Shown: positions 22,028-35,510 of the stretch, piece by piece
How the letters are laid out: each line of letters starts with the position of its first letter
Position numbering within the stretch: the first letter of the stretch is position 1
DNA from: Caenorhabditis remanei
Taxonomy: Eukaryota; Nematoda; Chromadorea; Rhabditida; Rhabditidae
Assembly (NCBI RefSeq): GCF_010183535.1
Contig: NC_071331.1
Location: 20,398,001 to 20,462,000 of the forward strand
DNA: 64,000 nt
Direction: 5' to 3'
Position numbers and translations under genes: made by a program
The notes under the pieces: generated by a model
Told to the model about the DNA's origin: nothing
Database searches by the model: none
What the model saw: the letters and a program-made list of their open reading frames with translations, nothing else

Positions 22028-22066
22028 CCGGCCGAGTGGTTAAGGAAGGTCTGTGGTTCGAGACCC
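22028..22066 (+). pseudogene. tRNA-derived remnant (A box and B box only)
   Basis: CGGCCGAGTGGTTAAGG matches a class-II tRNA (Ser/Leu) D-arm and A box. GGTTCGAGACC at 22055-22065 is a perfect B box, followed 12 bases later by a T run. The spacing is far too short for an anticodon arm and variable loop, so the tRNA body is deleted. A second lone A box, TGGCCGAGCGG, lies at 25559-25569. Confidence 0.5.
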
Positions 22067-23224
22067 GTGGTGGTTTTTTATTTTTTGGTACTTATTTTGA
22101 GCGATTTTTGTGATTTTTTGACTATTTGCAGAAATGTCTTGTAATTTTAAGTACTTTTCCACAATTTTCTGACATTTTTTTGGCTAAAGGTGCCAAAAAT
22201 GATGTAAACCTTCAGGAGCGCAACGCTTCTCGTTTTATATAGACATTGTTCAGACGGCTATAAATAAGTAACTTTTTATTAAAATTAATTATTATTTGCA
22301 TAATTTTTATAGCCCTTGAGTAACCGGTCATTTTGAGACAGAAACCAAGTTTCTAGCACAAGTTGGAAAGAAGTTACAACTCCTCAAAGTAAACGATATT
22401 TTGGTATTCAGTGTTACTGAAGACTTACATTAGATGGCTTTGAATTTCCTAGTTTTTTGCTAAAAAACATTTAATATTTATACAATTCTGATAGCTTTTG
22501 AGTAACCGGTCATTTTGAGCTAAAAATCAAATTTCTAGCGCAAGTTGGAAGGAAGTTATGACCCCTCAAAGATAGAGAACCAGTCAACCAACTGCGCCCT
22601 CCCTCTGATCGCCGCCAGAAGGATCTAGACCAAGATTTTTCAAATTTTCAAAATGGTAACTAGTTCAGAATTTTGTGAGAATTTTGAATATCTAACTTTC
22701 AACATCGGAAAATTCCATTTTTAATTCTATACTTTCATCTTTTGATCTCGGGTGTGTGTTCCTGCAAAAAAAGTGAAAAAGTGCAAAAAAACTCGAAAAA
22801 AAGTAAACTAATTCTGGACTAAAAGTCAGTATCTTTCGGAACAAATTCAAATTTCTTCCATCTTCTTATTCTCCTTTTCCATTTGTCTCCTTTAATCCTC
22901 CCGAGGGACTTCCGAGACGAAAAGAGAGAGGAGACCGGTAATTGAACTGATTAGGAGAAGAAGAGATGGGTTGGATGCTCACTTGGAAGAAAAAGGAAAT
23001 AAGCTTCTTACCACTCTTTTTTTTCGAAAAGGAATTGAAAAATATAAATTCTGGACTTTTTTTTTTGAAAAATGTTTTTTTTTCGGATTTTTTTGGAATC
23101 ATCAAAACCGCAACGCAACCACGCCGCAGTCAAAATTCATTAGGGAAAAGTAGCGCTCTATAAGTATATCGGATAGATCAAAATTCAAAACTTTCGAAAT
23201 TCAAGCGAAATCTCTGTCGGTCCG

Positions 23225-23425
23225 AAGTAAAAAATTGACTTTTTCACGAAAAAAATTTCAAAAACATCAAAAAATCTAGAATCTTGGATTTTGCGCCAAT
23301 TATCCGAGCCTTGACAAGTATGAAATTTTTGAAAATGTAAATCACTGAGAAAATGCGCTCCATTGAGAAAAGTAGATCAAAATTCAAAACTTTAGAGACT
23401 ACAATGTGAGACCGCGACGCGACCG
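23225..23425. repeat. Dispersed repeat with inverted partner at 34205-34405
   Basis: 'gaaaatgcgctccattgag', 'gcgccaattatccg.gccttgaca' and 'gactacaatgtgagaccgcgac' recur as complements at 34255, 34318 and 34204, in mirrored order, so the two segments are inverted copies 11 kb apart. Confidence 0.65.
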
Positions 23426-26164
23426 CAACGCTTTTGAAGTTTTAAAACTTTGAGAAGACTTGAGTAGATCAAAACTCAAAAAGTTGTGATCTACAATTTT
23501 TGTCACTTTGACCCTTATTTTCTCCATTTTTTCAAAAAAGACGTTTCCAGAAATATCTTTTTTTTCCCATTTTGATATGTTTTCCAGCCTAACCCCCTCT
23601 ACTCCATCCATCCAAAGTTCGTTTCAATTCATTTCCAGAGGGACAGAAAATTCCAGAAAAATGTCATTCGGGACGTTTTCAAATAAATAATTTATTCAGA
23701 TGGAAAGAAGAAGAACTTTCTCTATCCCACATATTTCTCCCCTTTTTTGCAGAAAACATACTTGAAAAAATTCTGAATTTTTAAGCGAATATTAGTCACG
23801 ATAGATTCCGTTTCCTCTTGGTTGAATAGTTATTTTTGGAAAGGAGGTCAAAAACTGGGAGAAATCCGTTTTGGGCATTGCTGAAATATTTCTGAATCTA
23901 GGATTTTGTAATACATTTTTTCAAAAGTTTTCTAAATTTTTCAATGTTAAAAATTAGATATTCAGAATTCTCACAAAATATTCTGAACTAGTAACCATTT
24001 GAAAATCCTAAAAATCTTGTTCTAGACCCTTCTGGCGGCGATCAGAAGGAGGGCGCAGTTGGTTGACTGGAACTCTATCTTTGAGGGGTCGTAACGTCCT
24101 TCCAACTTGCGCTAGAAACTTGATTTTTAGTTTAAAATGACCGGCAACTCAAGGGCTATCAGAATTTTATAAATATTGAATGTTTTCTAGCCAAAACCAG
24201 AAAATTCAGAGCCATCTAATGTTGGTCTTCAGTAACACTAGCTAGCAAAATCTCCTTTACTTCGAGCGGCTGTAACTTACTTCCAACTTATGCTAAAAGT
24301 TAGAATTTTAGCTCAAATTAACCGTGTGCTCAAGGGCTACAAGAAATCTAAAAATTATATATATTTTTAATAAATAATTATTAAATTATAATTGGCTGAA
24401 CAATGACTATAAAAAACGAGAAACCTTGCCCTCCACTCCTTCAATCTTGATAATTTTCAAGTTAAGTTTTTGCTATTTTAATTAAAATTTTACCGAAAAT
24501 TCAAAAAATTCGAAAAAAAACCTTTAAAATTTTAAAATCTGACCCCTTTAACGGCAATGTCCGCGGTCAGAAGGAGGGCGTCGTAGTTGATGACTTTCTA
24601 ACTTTTGAGGTGTCATAACTTTCTTCAAGTTTCCTCAAAAACTTTAGTTTTTAGCGTAAAATAGCCGGTTACTCAAGAGCTATCAGAACTGTATAAACCT
24701 TTATTGAAGTTTTGTGGTATTTTGGTCAAAATTTAACCAAAAATTCAAAAAAAAAAAAAAACGCTCCTAAAAGTTTCAGAATCTGAATACTATCTTCGAG
24801 GGGTCATAACATCTTTCAAACTTGAACTATATTTTTGGATTTTAGCTTAAAATAACCGTCTGTTGAAGGGCTACCAGATCAATATACATTTTAATAAAAT
24901 TTTAAGTTAATGTTGGCAATTTAAGAATGACTGATAGTGAATAACGTGGGAGAGGTCAGAAACACCTTTCTTCAATTGTTCTCTAATTTTTGTAGAATTT
25001 TAAAAAACTGTGTCAAAACTGTTTTCGAAAACCAGATTTAGTTTGAAAAATTAATTTCATTTGTTCACAAAAAAATTTATTTTTTAAACTTTCTTTTTTA
25101 TTTTCAGTATGTTACATCCCTGTTTTTTCATTTCTCATAGCAATCTTATTTAATTTTTTATTTCTCACTCTGAAAGTGTCTCAAGAACCGTCAAAAGTGT
25201 GAATATTCTCCCCTCTCTAAATCTACTGACCTCTTCTTTCTCTTATTTATCTGCCCCCCTTCAAAAGATTCAGAAGACCCTGCCTAAGAGGGACCTCAAC
25301 GTAGTAAACAAGTAGAGAGAAGAAGAACGAAAAAACATATTTTCATGCTCTTTTTTTTCATAATTCTTTTCTCCTCTTTTCTTGCATAAAGTGACTTTTG
25401 ACTTCTGATCATCTACGGAATATTTTGTCTCCCACGTGGATTCACTCATCTCTTCATTTTCATTTTTTCTGCTGAAAACTTTTGTCTGGAAGCATCTGCT
25501 GTTCGAAATTATAGCGAAATGTACGGATTCTAACTTTTACACACTTTTTTTGCCAACCTGGCCGAGCGGTCGATAAAATTTTCAACTAATTTTTGACAAT
25601 TTCAGTCATTTTTCGGACATTTTTAGTAAATTTCCCGCCAAATTACTCGATTTTAAAACTTTTTGGTAGAATTTAAGCGATTTTCAGCGGTTTTTTTTAT
25701 TTGCAAAATTATTCGAAATGAAGCAATTTTCAGTCAGAAACCAGTGAAATAGCTCAAAAGCGTCTTTTTTTTAAATTTTAGCAACGTTCGGATCGCACCA
25801 GCCGTAAATCAAAACAAAATTTTTAAAATTTTATAAACTTTTGACATATTCAAACTCTCTATAAAATTTCTGAAATTTTGAGCCCCATATTGTCTTATTT
25901 TGGAAAAATGGGGCCTGAAATTTACAGAAACTCAATTTTTGAAGTTTTTGAATATTTTTGCTCATTCTATGCCTTTTCACCCTAAAATCTACCAAAACCA
26001 TTTAAAATCGGCAAAAAACGACTCGTGACTCAGAGACCCAACCCAAATTTAACCCTATTTTAACTATTTTTGGGCTTTTTACAGCAAAATACGGTCAAAG
26101 TCGCCTTTTGAAAATGAAATTTCATTTTGCCCCATGTCTAAAACCGTATTCCTTTCAACTCTGA

Positions 26165-26225
26165 TCCGTAAATCTACCCTGAAGCTCGTAAATCGACACT
26201 AAGATTTTTTTAAATCTACACTATA
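26165..26225. repeat. CGTAAATCTAC-type repeat cluster 3
   Basis: 'ccgtaaatctaccctgaagctcgtaaatcgacac' block, complement of the GTAGATTTACGG motif family. The surrounding 24706-26860 is AT-rich with no gene seen. Confidence 0.5.
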
Positions 26226-26859
26226 CAGGTCTCATAATTTTATCTGACCCCCATATACTCTTCAATTTTTGGTCTATTCTCTGAAGCCGTCAAATTCAGA
26301 TGGGGCCGCCGCCACATGAGATTTCTTTCATCTCATTCATGAATGATGCATTCCATTCCGTCAATTTCCGGATCTCTTTTTGTTTCTCTCATTTTTAATC
26401 AGAAAATGAAGAAGACGGCAAAGAATTTATAATTATCTTATGTGTTTGTACTTTTCGTCCTTCCTTTTTTGTTTTTTTAGTCGACTTTCCGACTTTTTGG
26501 GGTCAAAAACCACCCCAAAAACTCTGAAAACTATGTATTGCATTCAAAAGTTTACGATCCCAAGAAGGATAAGGGGGACAATAACAAAACACATAAAAAT
26601 GCTCAAAAATGTATGAGGAATTTTATTTTTTTCAGTGTTTTCGATATGGGGATATTGAGGACTGGAATTTGCGGATGTATTTAAAGAAATGTTTTTTATT
26701 TTTGAATTTGGTTTTATTTTATAATTTTAAAATGTGAGATTTAAAATCCTTGTAAAATTCTAATATGATGCTATTTTAAAATATTGAAAATGTCCCTCTT
26801 GGACCCAAAATACATCTGGAGATCAAAAGATGTATAGGATTAATATCTTTTGGAATTTT

Positions 26860-27365
26860 TTAGTGTTGAAAGATAGATATTCAGAATCCTCACATAATTC
26901 TGAACTAGTTACCATATTGAAAATTTGAAAAATTTCACTCCGGACCCTTCAGGGCCACCAGACGGCAATGTCCGCGACCAGAGGGAGGGCGTGGTTGCTT
27001 GACTGGTACTCTATCTTTGAGGAGTCGTAACTTCCTTCCAACTTGCGCTAGAAACTTGATTTTTAGCTCAAAATGATCGGTTACTCAAGAGCTATTAGAA
27101 TTGTATAAACATTGAAAGTTTGTCAGCAAAAACCAGAAATTCAGAGCCATCTAATGTAGGTCTTCAGTAACTTTGGATACCAAAATCTCCCTTACTTTGA
27201 GGGGTCGTAACTTCCTTCCAACTTGCGCTAGAAACTTGATTTTTAGCTCAAAATGATCGGTTACTTAAGGGCTACAAGAAATATACAAATAATCAATAGT
27301 TTCAATAAAACTTTACCAAATCATGAGCGCCTGAACAATGCCTATATAAAACGAGAAGCGTTGCC
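26860..27365. repeat. Copy of the 'ggtcattttgagctaaaa' repeat family
   Basis: Two consecutive units with 'tttgaggggtcgtaacttccttccaacttgcgctagaaac' blocks (27020, 27215), oriented like the right arm of the 21170-24705 inverted repeat. Confidence 0.6.
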
Positions 27366-27554
27366 ATCATTTGATTATGGGGTCTCGCTAGAATGGTCCA
27401 ATATGAACTTTTTTGTTTTTCTTCAGGTCTCTCATTAAAAATTTTATTATGATTTTAATAATCATATTTTTCAATACAATTTCTTTTGTTTCGAGCAATT
27501 TTCTCTAACTTTTCACCTACCAACTTAATGTTAGCATACTTGTCAAGCAGTGCC

Positions 27555-27872
27555 GACACGGGTCGGCTCGTAACTCTCTTCAAACTGAACTTCATGAGCT
27601 GGAAAATATATCAAATTTTAGATATCAACAAAATCTATGTATGTGACTTAATACGGGACGGATGGCTATTCGTTAACATACTGCGGACCGAGATAAAGTG
27701 CCAAAAAACGTAAAATTGGTCAAAAAAGAGATTCTAACCCAGCCGGCTCGTGGTACATTAACCGATCGGGCCAGTTTTATATCAGTAACATAGAACTCGC
27801 TGAGATCTACATTTTGGTTTATTTTTCCGCTCATAAAACTCAGTTGAAAGCGAGTTATGCGCCGGTAGAAGC
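27555..27872. repeat. Fold-back of the GATCTACATTTTGGT family
   Basis: Left arm 27563-27640 ('ggctcgtaactctcttcaaactga') is complementary to 27789-27870 (ending 'cagttgaaagcgagttatgcgcc'). About 150 bases lie between. Half copies are at 15365-15545 and 49570-49710. Confidence 0.6.
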
Positions 27873-29329
27873 CGCTATGTGGGTTCAAAATCAACACATT
27901 CAATATTGTCTTTTTGAAATCCATATTAGAAATTTATGCCAATTTCTAATATTAGACTTTTTATTTTTGAGTTGTATAAGCTTCATCCTCTTTGTTACCT
28001 TTTCAAGTGACTTTACCCTGAAATTTCTAAACTCTTTATGTACTTTCAACTCAAATTCGCTATCACTTTCCCCATCTTTTCCAGTTTTCTGAGTTTTAGA
28101 CACTCAATCTCACTTCCCCTCCACTCAGTACTCGTACCCTTTTTTCTCACTTCCAAACCTCGAAAATCACAAAAAGTATGATGATTCCCTTTTGAAAATT
28201 CATGTTTCATTGGCGTTTTGCCATGCGTGGAATTGTTAATTTTTTGAAGGGTCGCTCTCTCTTCTGTCATCGCGTAGTTTTTCCGGAAAACGTGATTTCT
28301 TGATGATTTTGATCCATTTCTAGTAGGATTGAGGTGAGAAGTGTATAAGTTTTTTGAAAAAAACTGTAATTTCAGCCATGGCTGTCAGAAATTGCTGCCG
28401 GCCGCGGCTTTGTAGAGTTTCGAGGGAAAACATGACTTGATATATTTTTGACTTTTTGGTACCAATTTGACAGTCAGGGTTCGATCACCACGGGTAGCAA
28501 AACTTTTTTGGGCCGACCGCGACTGTTTGAGATTTTCAGGAAAAGGCCGCGGCCGGCCGTGCGACAGCCTTGATTTCAACACAGAAAATTCTGAATCCTC
28601 GTCAAATTCAAAGTCTGAAAATATTTCGAAATTAGGTAAAGTGTCTGAACATGGAATAATGAGAGGTGTAATTATAAAAATATCAGCTTTTTTAGATAAC
28701 TTGAAAATATTTCGAATGGAAATTAATATTTTTGAAATCCTCGAAAAACTCTAATTGAAATAGTTGAGCACAATGTCCGCGATCAGAAGGAGGGGAACAG
28801 CGGGGCGCGCTCCGTTGGCTGATCAGATATCACGGTTATTTGATATTTTATTTGACTATTTAAATATACAGTAAATGTCACTGGAGGTCAGGTACGGTTC
28901 AAGTCCTGAGGTCTAAATTTTCACCAATAACTCGTATGCTGTACCTGCAACCGCCTTAACTCTAAATCCCCCCCCCCCTCCTTCTGCAAACCCCTTTCCC
29001 TTAATTAGTGTACTTAGTCTCTCTTCACCACAGCGTTTCGATGAGCAACTACACATACATCAGATAAATAAATAAGAAGCTCTTCTCCTTCTGAAATTGT
29101 GGTAATTTAGAAAGAGAGAGAGAGAGTTAACCAGAATTTTGGAAATCATCAAGAGGTGTCTTGTGACCTCCATTCTGGCCAGTGACGTCTTTTACTCGGT
29201 ATGACGAAGAGACTAGCCATTTTGCAATGTCACATTATTTGTGATTTTTGGAAAAAAAAACTTGTCTGACTTTGAGCCTTGTTGCAAATATTATAGGCAA
29301 GCTAGTAAACGTGCAACATTAAATCATCC

Positions 29330-30190
29330 ATATTTTTGTAACCATTACAAAACTTGATTAATGTTTATAAAATTCTGATTGCTCTTGAGTGCCCGGTCAT
29401 TTTACGCTAAAAATTAAACTTATTGATCAATTTTTCAAAGTTATCTTTTTTTTTCAAAGTTATCTCAAAGTTCAAAAAGCCATCAACCACTCGACGCCCT
29501 CTTTGTGATCGCGGACAGCGTCGTCTAGGCTAACATTTTTGGAGTTTCTTGCTATTTTCTCATTTAAAATTTCACAAGAATCATTTCGCACTAAAAACCA
29601 AGTCTTTTTCTGAAATTCCAAGAAAGTTATGGTCACTCAAATATTTGGGATGCAATCAACCACGCGCGCCGCTGTTCCCCTCCTTCTTTGGACATTGGTG
29701 TCGTCGGCGTCTAGGCTAACATTTTTCAAAGTTTCTTACTGTTTTCTAATACAGAATTTTACGATGATTCCAAAAATGTAAGTTTCGAGTTTTTGTCTAG
29801 AACTCAAGAGAGTTATGACCACTCAAACACTTCGGACATTGCGGTTAGTGGGTGCGCTCTGGAGATTTTTGAAATTTTGTTCAGGCGTTCATAATTTAAT
29901 AATCTTCTATCAAAAATATTTTATATTTATATATTTCTTGTAGTCCTTGAGTGTACGGTCATTTTGAGCTAAAAATCAAATTTCTAGCACAATTTGGAAG
30001 GAAGTTACGATACCTCAAAAATAGAGTACCAGTCAACCGCGCGCACCCTCTTCATTGCGGTCAATCCTAGCTAGGGGCGTCAAGGCTAACATTTTCCCAA
30101 ATTTCGTACTATTTTCTAATACAGAATTTTACGAGGATTCCAAATATGTAAATTTCAAGTTACAAAATACATTTCCGAGAAAGTTATGGC
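29330..30190. repeat. Three tandem units of the 'ggtcattttgagctaaaa' family
   Basis: 'ggctaacattttt' (29529, 29730, 30081) followed by 'aattttacgaggattcc'-like sequence recurs about every 200-350 bases. The 30030 region repeats 'gagtaccagtcaaccgcg' seen at 22570. Confidence 0.55.
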
Positions 30191-31039
30191 CAGGGTTCAG
30201 AACATCACTGTTTTCTTATCCCTATCACCTTTTCCCTCACCTCTGAAAACGAAACTTACAACTTTTTCCTTCTCTAAATATAACATTTCTCTAATTCACC
30301 CCATTCATGCATTTTTTAAGAACTTTACAGCTCAAAATTCACGTATTTTTATCCAGAAGATTTCAATCTTTAGCCTTTTAGACTCAATTCTAGTCGTTCT
30401 CCTCGAAACCACAAGTTCAAAATTTTCCGATTTTTTTTCAAATTTTTTTTCAAAAGGAGGGATTTTTTTCTTCAAAATGGATTCATTGAATTCTTTGAAA
30501 AAAAATTTTGTAAAATCTATACAATTTTTGGAGAAATTCAAATAAAAACAAGAAGATTATAATATCATCATATTGTCATCTGTTCCCTCAATTTGTACTC
30601 CTTCCGATTCACTAATCCCTGTTTTTTTGTAATATTTGTTCTGATTCACTGCTCAGGATTCGCTTTTTTCCATTTCTAGGTCATAATCTTTCCGATTACT
30701 CCGGTCAACTTTTCTTAGAAATTGTAGTAGCTTGCATATTCTCAAAGAAGATTATTTATTGAAATTTGTAAATCTATTTATCCCAGCAGGAAGCTCTTCA
30801 TTATTTTTTTTGTAATTGTCCAAAATTTTATTGGCTGTGTACATAATATTTGTTATTCTAACATGAATTAGATGCATTTTTCCCTAGAATAGATAAATTT
30901 TCCAGTAATCCGGGAACTTTTCAGGAAAGCAGTGTTTGACCGGGTATAGGGCAGAGTACAGAACTCAAAAAGCTATTAAAGGATGGGTATATTAATGGAG
31001 TTTGTGGAGGCTCGTTAGATATCTACTGGCGCTTTTTTA

Positions 31040-31740
31040 CCCCGTAAATCTACCCTTAAGCTTGTAAATCGACACTAAAAACTTGTAAATCTACACAAGG
31101 TCCCGTGAAACAGCATCTATTTGAAACAAATTTTACTGTAGAAATATTTTTGTAAATCTACCCCTAAGCTCGTAAATCGACTCCTAGAAAATTATCCTAA
31201 TAACCACTTCTTACATTTTTTGCCGTTTTTGTAAATTGCATTCCCCCTTCCGCCATTTTAAGATGTTTCCGCCTTCCGCCTTCAATTTACTGCTATTTTT
31301 AAGGTTTTTTAAAGGTTTTCGGTTTTTACCAAAAATAACCAAAAATAACCATTTTTAGAAGCTTTTCACAACTAAATAAGGTCAAAATCGTTTTCTAAAA
31401 ATGACAATTTGTTATGCCTTTTGCTTTTTGACACTTTTTTTATTCCGGCTTCCGCTTTCCGTCTAAAATTGGTCTTTTGCCACTTCCCTCTCAACTCTAC
31501 TCCGTAAATCTACCTTCAAGTTTGTAAATCTACATTTAAACCTTGTAAATCTACACAAGGTCCCGTGAGACAATTCGCTTTTCTTCCAAGAAGAATATAT
31601 AAGAAGTAACGACTTTTAATGTAAAAATATTTTTGTAAATCACCTCGATAGCCCGTAAATACACACTTCAATGACTACCATAAGCTATCACAGTCTTATA
31701 TCGTAAATCAAACCGTAAGCTCGTAAATCCACGCTTACCT
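31040..31740. repeat. CGTAAATCTAC-type repeat cluster 4
   Basis: Around ten copies of 'ccgtaaatctaccctt/cttgtaaatctacac', several followed by 'aaggtcccgtgaga' (31097, 31558). Interrupted by GC-poor filler. Confidence 0.65.
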
Positions 31741-32849
31741 CGCGTTACCACCTTTCTGACCCACCTATCATATGCTTCGTCACAATGTGTTGCCAGATTC
31801 ACAGTATTTTATAATCCGTCACTGAAAACTGATCTGATTTTCATTACATTCATTTTTTTGTCCTTTTTTATGACGAAGACGTCACAATTTTTGTCCTCTC
31901 ACTACGTAGGATTCTTTGACCTATACAATTTATTCGTATGTACATTTCTCTCATTTCCAGTCGCAACAAATGTATCAAATTCTCTCACATGTATTATCAG
32001 ATATTCAGACACCCCCCCCCCAATTATGAATGCAACATAAGATACTAATTAATCAAGTCAGAAAATGTTATACTCCCACACCTGGAACATGCTTAATTCA
32101 TTTTCTAGACTTTAGTCAAGTGTCTATGGTTTTACTAGATCGTTCGATCTTTCTGATCTCTCCAGTTCCAGAATATTTTCCTATTTTTGGAAAACACCAC
32201 GCCCGCCAGACAGATTTATTACCTTCCAACTACTACGCATTTGAATGACTTTTTAATCTTTTTTCATTACTCATGTCAGAAATATCTAAAAATGATGTGA
32301 AAAGGGCGGGTCTTGAAAACTTTTCGATCAGTTTCATAGAAAACTGAGATACTCGACCTGACAGAGATAAATCTCAGTTTTTTAGTTTTTTAGAGGTTAG
32401 AAAGTAAGATATTCGGAATCCCGTAAAATTTTGGACAATTCGCTTTTTCGAAAATTTGAAAATTTTCAGTCCTGGTTCCTCTAGAACCCGTTAACGCGGT
32501 TGATTGCATCTCACATGTTTGAGTTTCCATAACTCTCTTGGAATTTCAGATAGAAACTGGAAAATTTTATATTTGGAATCATCGTAAAATTCTGAATTTG
32601 AAAATAGTAAGAAACTTTGAAAAATGTTAGCCTTGACGCCGCTAGCTGGGGTTGAACGGGGCGAGTCGTTGACACAATCTGGCATCCTTTTGGGGGTCGT
32701 AACTTTTTTCAATTTGAAGCTAAAATTTTGGTTTTATGTTCAAAATGACCGGGCACTCAAGGGCTACAAGAAAAATATAAATATGTCAACATCTATTCTC
32801 TTACACCACTCTGAGATTCTCTGTGTCAGAAAACCCCGTTTTCAATATG

Positions 32850-33370
32850 AAATTCAGATTCCCCGCCTATTTTTACCCCTATCCAGACAGTTTTTACTCA
32901 ATTTTCGAACTCTGTGCATTTTGTCGTGTCGGTGTTCGGTGTTTGCACACAATCGGACCTACAGTAACCCAAAAATCACAAAATGAGAGAAAGAGACGCA
33001 GAAAAATGGGGTTAGGGGTAGTTTTTGATGGGGAATTGGAATCTGGCATTAGTTTTTAAAAATTGTAAAAATTTGAGTGCTATTCGGCATGTTTCAGGTT
33101 TTTAAAACTCATTTTCTGTATAAAACCGTGCTAAAAACTCAATTTCCATGTTAAATTCGGGTTCTACGCCGATTTTTACCCCTATCTAAACAGTTTTCAC
33201 TCAATTTTCGAATTCTGTGAATTTTATCGTGGCGGTGTTCAATGTATGCACACAGTCTGTGCTACAGTAACCCAAAAAACACAGAATGAGAGATAGAGAC
33301 GCAGAAAGATTGGGAATAGGGGTAGTTTTTGATGGGGAATCAGAATTTGAGCATGGTTTTTTTAGGTTTC
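32850..33370. repeat. Dimer of the 'acccctatccagacag..agagacgcagaaa' repeat
   Basis: Two units about 300 bases apart. Each opens with 'gattccccgcc..ttttacccctatc' and closes with its complement 'aggggtagtttttgatggggaat', enclosing CACACAATCGG..CTACAGTAACCCAAAAA. Further units lie in GPCR introns at 37195-37700 and 39305-39545. Confidence 0.75.
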
Positions 33371-33852
33371 TAACGGTTTTCATATTTTTAAATTTTTTGT
33401 AGACACTTTTGCTTCCATTTCCATCTCACTACCTCCAAATTTTTTATTTTCTTATTCATTTGCATCAACATTCCTTCTCCTCCTCCTTGTCTGACTTCTG
33501 TGTTAGGTCCCTTCTGAAAAAAGAGAAAAGAAATAAAGTTTTGCCACAATTGAATTTTCGATATCCCTTTCCTTCCTTCTGAATATCTGAATATATCGGA
33601 TGTATCCATATGTGAAGTCATCCTTTTCTTTCGCGTGCTTCAACTAATAATTTTCTTTTTTCTTCTTTTTTTACGAAAAGAAAACTTTTTCTCGTCGAAA
33701 GTGGAAATTTGGGAGTCTGTCGGTGTGTCTAGGTGTCCGTTTATAACAATTTTTGATTACTAGAGCGAATTTTGATGAGGAATTCAGAAATCCTGGTTTT
33801 AAAGTTGGAAAATTTAATTTTCACTATCAAAAACCCTTCTATAATCTTGTCC

Positions 33853-33880
33853 ATCTGTGTGTCTGTCTGTCTGTCTGTTT
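33853..33880. repeat. TCTG simple repeat
   Basis: Short run of CTGT/TCTG tetranucleotides. Confidence 0.8.
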
Positions 33881-34204
33881 TTCCGCATTTCCAGATATCT
33901 TTACTTCCTTGTTTTTTTTCAAAATAAAGAAGAAGCTGAAAATTTTCCAAAATTGAAAAAAAAATTCCAGGAGCCTTTTAGCTTGATTCTCATTCCCCCT
34001 TTATATCCAATTTAAATTTAAATTCGCTTTTTGATTTTGGGATTTTGGTTTTTGGTATACGGAAGGAGGAATGTCTGTGTCTCCGGATGTCCAGATGTCT
34101 CTGTATCAAAATGTTTTAAAAAACATATTTGTCAAGGTCCGGGTGACTGGGCGATGAAATTCTAAATTCTAAATTCTAATTTTTCACGAAAAAGTCAAAT
34201 TTTC

Positions 34205-34405
34205 GAGTCGCGGTCTCATATTGTAGTCTCGAAAGTTCTGAATTTTGATCTACTGTTCTCAATGGAGCGCATTTTCTCAGTGATTTACATTTTCAAAAAT
34301 GTCATAATTGTCAAGGCGCGGATAATTGGCGCCAAAATCCAAAATTCAAGATTTTTTGATATCTTTGAAATTCTTTTTGCGAAAAAGTCAATTTTTTGAC
34401 TATCA
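34205..34405. repeat. Inverted partner of 23225-23425
   Basis: Complement of the earlier segment in mirrored order: 'gtcgcggtctcatattgtagtc', 'caatggagcgcattttctc', 'cttgacaaggcgcggataattggcgc' type blocks. Confidence 0.65.
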
Positions 34406-35510
34406 TTTAGAATTAGAAAAAATTCTTAAAAATCATCAAAAATGATCGCATTTTCGATAAAAAATTGAAAAAATTTTAACAACATTTGAAAAAAAAATTG
34501 ATCAGTTTTTGGAGCAGGTCTTCAAAAGTTTTTCAACATGTTTTCATCTGTTTGTCCGGATATCCATTTTTCCGCATTCTCAGAAATCAGAAAGACCATC
34601 ATTTTCGTGTTTTCCATGAAATTTCAAAAATTTTGAGCCCCATATTGACCTATTTTGACAAAACTTTAATTTCTTAGATTGGTGGCCTAGAATTCCAAAA
34701 CTTGAGGTTTCTAGGCCACGGTCATTTTTCTAAGGATTTAGGTGGTTTTTGACGAATTTTTCAGGTTTTAAGTGTTTTAAGAGCCTAAAATCTCAAATTT
34801 TTCAATTTTCGAGTTGTCTGTTGGTGTGTACGTATGTCCTGTTTATCCGGATGTCCATCTTTCACAATGAGCTATCCCCCCCCCCATTGCTCTCTCTTTT
34901 TTTCTCTTTTTGAAGAAAAAAGTTAGAAGGCAAAAAGAGGATGTGTCGGGGTTCTGAAATAAAAAATGAAAAAACAGAGTCGTTTTTCACGGGTCCAAAG
35001 ACAATTATATCCTCCCCCCAGCAGCCAACTGACTGAAAACATCTCTGTTCGTCGCCGACAACATCCTTTTCGTGTTTTTTAAAAAAGACTTGGAGGAGGA
35101 GGAACATGGGATAGAAACGGGGGTTCCGGTTTTGGAAGAGATAAGAAATTTCGAGAAGTTCTCAAATTTTAAACCGTAAATTTGAGCGAAATCCAAATTA
35201 TGAATGATTTTTCTTAAAATGTCTTCCTAGAAGCTTATAAGCTAGAATTTTGGTTTTAAGTCTGAAATGAGCAAGGGCTACTAGAATTGCATAAATGTTT
35301 CATAGTTTCGACTCAAATTTGACTATTTTTGAGCAACTTTTGACAAATTCGAGAGAATTCTGCGGGACTAGTCCGAGACCCATCTCGCGACCACTCCCCG
35401 CAATGTCCGCGACCAGATGATGGGAGTTTTTGAGCCGTCAGGTGTCACTAGTTTTTGGGAAGTGCACTGGATATTTTTATTGTCTTGCCGGGCCGGGTCT
35501 TGTCAGCGAG

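Larger units (their letters stand above)
21170..24705. repeat. Large composite inverted repeat
   Basis: Left arm (about 21170-22715) and right arm (about 23945-24705) are complementary in blocks. Examples: 'cgccctccttctgaccgcg' (21281) against 'cgcggtcagaaggagggcg' (24571), and 'gatcgccgccagaaggatctaga' (22608) against 'tctagacccttctggcggcgatc' (24023). The left arm itself contains three or four diverged units, each with 'gtaaccggtcattttgag' and 'aagttggaaggaagtta'. The 1.2-kb centre (22730-23940) has no recognisable gene. Confidence 0.7.

Noticed and set aside
32624..33059. Open frames of 78-120 codons
   Set aside because: They overlap the 'acccctatccagacag' repeat dimer and have no domain or splice context.
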